Of a stretch of DNA of 8,488 nt, positions 5,772 through 8,488 are shown piece by piece. Location: positions 1-8,488 of the forward strand of contig CAMJAJ010000037.1 in assembly GCA_946403565.1 (NCBI GenBank), read 5' to 3'. Position numbers and translations under genes: made by a program. The stretch is from an uncultured Treponema sp. Its GTDB lineage: Bacteria; Spirochaetota; Spirochaetia; Treponematales; Treponemataceae. A model generated the notes under the pieces. The model did not search any database, had not been told where the DNA came from, and saw only the letters and a list, made by a program, of their open reading frames with translations. Each line of letters opens with the position of its first letter. The first letter of the stretch is position 1.

Positions 5772-7820
5772 CTAAAGCAGATTGATCGGGTCCACGTCGG
5801 CCTCGATATAGACATGGTTCGGGGCAGCATAGCCCCGTATGAACGCGGATGCCGCCCTTTGCAGGGGCGGCATTTTTTTTCCCCGCAGGATCAGCTGCCA
5901 GCGCCAGTTGCCGGCGATCATCTCCAGCGGACACTGGGAGGGGCCGAGCAGCTCAAATTCCCCCGTGCCGCCAGACTCCTGGGCCAGGATCTCCGCCGCC
6001 CCTTCGGCCGCGCGGCGCGCCTCGTCCGGGAGCGGGGAGCGGAAGACCAGGCGGAGCAGGCGGGAGTAGGGGGGGAAGGAAAGCAGCCGCCGCTGCTCCA
6101 GCTCCTTCCGGTAAAACTCGTCCACCTCGCCGCGGACGGCCAGGTCTATGGGCGGCATGTCGGGGGAGTAGCTCTGCACGATGACCTGCCCGTCCGAGGA
6201 GAAGCGGCCCGCCCGTCCGGAGACCTGGGTTATGAGGGCAAAGGTCCGCTCCGCCGCGCGGAAGTCAGGCAGGTGCAGGCCGCTGTCCGCGAGGACCACC
6301 CCCACCCGGCGGAGGCGGGGAAAGTTGAGTCCCTTTGCGACGACCTGGGTCCCCAGCAGGATGTCGCATTCGCCCCTGCCGAACAGGTCCAGCTTTTCCT
6401 CCAGCTCCGCCTTGCTCTTGAGGCTGTCGCTGTCCACCCGCATGACGCGGGCGCTGGGGAATTTGGCCCGCACCTCGCTCTCCACGAATTCCGTACCGAA
6501 TCCGAAGTAGCCGATGTCGAGGGACCCGCACTTGGGGCACTGGTGGGGCGGTTCGACGGAGTAGCCGCACCAGTGGCACTTGAGGCGGTTGTCGGACTTG
6601 TGGTAGGTCAGCGTGACCGAGCAGTTCCTGCACTTGAGCTCGAAGCCGCAGCCGTTGCAGCGGAAGAAGTTGGTGAAGCCCCGCCTGTTCAGGAAGAGGA
6701 TCGTCTGCCTGCCCGCCTGCAGGGTCTCCTTGACGGCCCGCTCCAGGCTGGGGGAGATGCTGCCCCCGTCCGGCGGGCTTTCCAGGCAGAGGTTCACGCA
6801 GCTCACCTTGGGAAGTTCGCCGCCGGAAAGCCTCCTCGTCAGGGTGTGCCGCACGAGGACACCCTGCTCCATCATCAGGTAGGCCTCCACGGAAGGGGTG
6901 GCCGACCCCATGACCAGGGGGACGTTCAGCTTGCGGCAGCGCTGCATGGCGACCTGCCGTGCATGATAGCGGGGTGACGAGCCGGACTTGTAGGAGCCGT
7001 CGTGCTCCTCGTCGATGATCAGCAGGCCCAGGTCAGGCACCGGCGCAAACACCGCGCTCCGTGCCCCGACGACGACCCTGGCCTGCCGGTTCAGGATCCG
7101 CCGCCACTCGCTCAGCCGCCTGCTGGGGGTAAGGCCCGAATGCAGGACGGCGGCGGTGTCTCCGAAACGGCCCACCACCGCCTTGACGACCTGGGGGGTA
7201 AGCCCTATCTCGGGGACCAGGTAGATGACTCCCTTTCCCTCCGAGAGGACGCGCTCGGCCGCGGAAAGGAAGACCTCCGTCTTGCCGCTCCCGGTCATGC
7301 CGTAGAGGTAGTGCCAGTCGTTCGGCCTGCCGCCTGCCACGGGGGCGGTACCAGCCTCATTGGCAGCGGCTGCGCCCCTGCCGCCCAGGATGCCGTCGAC
7401 GGCCGCCTGCTGCTCCCCGCTCAGCTCCTTCCTGCTCCAGGCCCCGCCGTCATCGGCGAAGGGGAGGCCGCCCGTGGCGGTCTCCCGCCTGCCGGACGGA
7501 ATCATGGCGAAGAGGACCTCCCCGATCGACGCGATGTAGTACTGGCCGATCCAGCGGGCAAGGCCGTAGAGCTCCTGGGTCAGGACCGGCTCGTCGTCGA
7601 TGAAGCGCGTGACGCTCCTGACCTTCTCTTCCTTTACGGAACATCCGGGAGGCAGGCTGGGGCTGGAGCCCAGCACGATTCCTGCCAGCCTGCGGGAGCC
7701 GAAGGGCACCTGCACGCGGCGGCCGAACACGCTGTCCGCCTGCTCGCCGTCCAGATCGCACCGGTAACTGAAGGTCTGGTCCAGGGGAAGGTTCACCGCC
7801 ACGTCTACGAAGAATCCCAT
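5772..7820 (-). CDS. priA: Primosomal protein N' (replication restart helicase PriA)
   Basis: A 682-residue superfamily 2 DNA helicase that recognises abandoned replication forks and reloads the replisome. Residues 1-105 form the 3'-DNA-binding domain (start MGFFVDVAVNLPLDQTFSY, typical of the family). Walker A is GMTGSGKT with K180, and Walker B is DEEH at 270-273. GSATPS (305-310) and QVSGRAGR (532-539) are helicase motifs III and VI. Eight cysteines at 388, 391, 397, 400, 415, 418, 428 and 431 form the paired zinc-binding module inserted in the helicase. The C-terminal domain ends at about 682. Residues about 110-165 are a low-complexity Gly/Ala-rich linker. It lies 11 bp downstream of the uracil-DNA glycosylase gene on the same strand, with AGGA (plus-strand positions 7830-7833) overlapping that gene's stop codon as ribosome-binding site, so the two are probably co-transcribed and coupled. 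Confidence 0.97.
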   Translation of the reverse strand: MGFFVDVAVNLPLDQTFSYRCDLDGEQADSVFGRRVQVPFGSRRLAGIVLGSSPSLPPGCSVKEEKVRSVTRFIDDEPVLTQELYGLARWIGQYYIASIGEVLFAMIPSGRRETATGGLPFADDGGAWSRKELSGEQQAAVDGILGGRGAAAANEAGTAPVAGGRPNDWHYLYGMTGSGKTEVFLSAAERVLSEGKGVIYLVPEIGLTPQVVKAVVGRFGDTAAVLHSGLTPSRRLSEWRRILNRQARVVVGARSAVFAPVPDLGLLIIDEEHDGSYKSGSSPRYHARQVAMQRCRKLNVPLVMGSATPSVEAYLMMEQGVLVRHTLTRRLSGGELPKVSCVNLCLESPPDGGSISPSLERAVKETLQAGRQTILFLNRRGFTNFFRCNGCGFELKCRNCSVTLTYHKSDNRLKCHWCGYSVEPPHQCPKCGSLDIGYFGFGTEFVESEVRAKFPSARVMRVDSDSLKSKAELEEKLDLFGRGECDILLGTQVVAKGLNFPRLRRVGVVLADSGLHLPDFRAAERTFALITQVSGRAGRFSSDGQVIVQSYSPDMPPIDLAVRGEVDEFYRKELEQRRLLSFPPYSRLLRLVFRSPLPDEARRAAEGAAEILAQESGGTGEFELLGPSQCPLEMIAGNWRWQLILRGKKMPPLQRAASAFIRGYAAPNHVYIEADVDPINLL

Positions 7821-7831
7821 GGCGCCCGGTC

Positions 7832-8488
7832 CTAGGATTCCAGGGCCTTGAACGGCCCGTCATAGCCGGGGACGTGCTCCTCCAGCCAGGCGCGGAGCAG
7901 CTTGAGGTCCTCCCAGGCAGGCCGCTTGAGGTCCACGTTGTGGAGCAGGGCGCTGGGATGGTAGCTCGCGGTCAGGGGAATCCCGTGGTAATCGTAGAAG
8001 CGGCCGCGGAGACGGCCGATTCCCTCCGTCGTGTTCAGGAGTTTCTTTGCGGCGGTATTGCCCATCGCCAGGATGACCTTGGGCTTCAGGACGTGGATCT
8101 GCGCCTCCAGATAGGAGATGCAGGCATCCGACTCGTCGGGAAAGGGGTCCCGGTTGTGCGGGGGGCGGCACTTCACGATGTTCCCGATGTAGCAGTTCGC
8201 CCGCCTGGACAGGCTTATGGCGGCCAGCATCTTGTCCAGGAGCTGCCCCGCGGGACCGACGAAGGGCCGCCCGCTCCGGTCCTCCATCTCGCCCGGCCCC
8301 TCGCCGACCACCATGACGACGGGGGTGGGGGAGCCTTCACCGGGAACGGTGTTGATGCGGGTTCCTCCCAAACGGCAGTTCTGGCAGCGGGAGATCTTCG
8401 CCACGATGTCCTCAAGGGTGATGCCGGCCCGGGGGCCGTCCGGGACCGCCGCCCCGCCGGAGGCTGCCGGTTCAGGAACGGCCTCGAC
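7832..8488 (-). CDS. Family 4 uracil-DNA glycosylase (iron-sulfur), 5' end beyond window
   Basis: The enzyme removes uracil from DNA in base-excision repair. Counting from the in-frame GTG at 8404, motif A is GEGPGEMEDRSGRPFVGPAG (35-52 region) and the catalytic-loop motif is YHPSALL (H149). Four cysteines, C7 and C10 (CQNC), C79 (NIVKCRPP) and C95 (DACISYL), match the 4Fe-4S ligands of the family. The frame stays open upstream of the GTG to the window edge and encodes GITLEDIVAKISRCQNC, the helix normally preceding the first two cysteines. The true start therefore lies outside the window, and the GTG is not the start. Before that helix an Ala/Pro/Gly-rich stretch suggests a linker to a longer N-terminal extension. 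It is the first visible gene of the unit with priA. Confidence 0.93.
   Translation of the reverse strand, partial: VEAVPEPAASGGAAVPDGPRAGITLEDIVAKISRCQNCRLGGTRINTVPGEGSPTPVVMVVGEGPGEMEDRSGRPFVGPAGQLLDKMLAAISLSRRANCYIGNIVKCRPPHNRDPFPDESDACISYLEAQIHVLKPKVILAMGNTAAKKLLNTTEGIGRLRGRFYDYHGIPLTASYHPSALLHNVDLKRPAWEDLKLLRAWLEEHVPGYDGPFKALES

Noticed and set aside
5814..6977. Long plus-strand open frame opposite priA (387 codons)
   Set aside because: It lies wholly antisense to a PriA with all helicase motifs. The product is a low-complexity Gly/Ala/Val/Arg-rich sequence typical of antisense frames in GC-rich genes.
7002..7835. Plus-strand open frame of 277 codons opposite the 5' half of priA
   Set aside because: Antisense shadow in high-GC DNA. 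No recognisable domain and no ribosome-binding site.
8402..8404. GTG at 8404 as the start of the uracil-DNA glycosylase
   Set aside because: The frame is open upstream and encodes the conserved helix (ITLEDIVAKI) normally placed before the first two iron-sulfur cysteines, so the start lies beyond the window.

Overview
The window looks like chromosomal DNA of a spirochaete, most likely a moderate-to-high-GC Treponema-like bacterium. This is an inference. It rests on an RlpA/SPOR protein without a lipobox, a family 4 uracil-DNA glycosylase followed by priA, a membrane-bound hybrid kinase paired with a receiver-only protein, and recurring promoters with short T-rich -35 regions. No 16S rRNA or other strong taxonomic marker is present, so the genus is not proven.

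Layout. Bases 1-292 hold no intact gene. They carry four degenerate copies of a 23-bp tandem repeat, one of which forms a near-perfect 30-bp palindrome. After these come repeated TGTAGCC boxes that resemble an insertion-sequence end, then a plausible sigma70-type promoter. Bases 293-751 encode the C-terminal part (DUF234, PD-(D/E)xK-like) of an AAA-type ATPase whose N-terminal part is missing, probably a remnant of a mobile or defence-associated gene. Bases 845-4183 are a two-gene signalling operon: a 261-aa protein with a degenerate receiver followed by a canonical one, then an 846-aa six-TM hybrid histidine kinase with HisKA, HATPase, REC, HPt and a helical tail. Together they could form a complete His-Asp-His-Asp phosphorelay. 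Bases 4202-4672 encode a low-molecular-weight protein tyrosine phosphatase whose promoter lies over the 3' end of the kinase gene and predicts a nearly leaderless mRNA. Bases 4733-5728 encode a secreted RlpA-like lytic transglycosylase with an acidic, triplet-repeat-encoded linker and a C-terminal SPOR domain. A short bulged hairpin at about 5739-5764 separates it from a convergent minus-strand unit: a family 4 uracil-DNA glycosylase (5' end outside the window) followed 11 bp later by priA.

Functionally the left half is accessory or regulatory and the right half is housekeeping: cell-envelope remodelling and septation (RlpA), base-excision repair (UDG) and replication restart (PriA). GC content rises visibly after about 4200 (hand-counted lines: about 55% in the kinase, 62% in the phosphatase, 73% in priA).

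I do not see a clearly new multi-gene system. The most interesting signals are a promoter module duplicated almost base for base upstream of the signalling operon and of the phosphatase gene, the predicted leaderless phosphatase transcript, the pseudo-receiver/receiver tandem, and the repeat-rich left edge next to a truncated ATPase.
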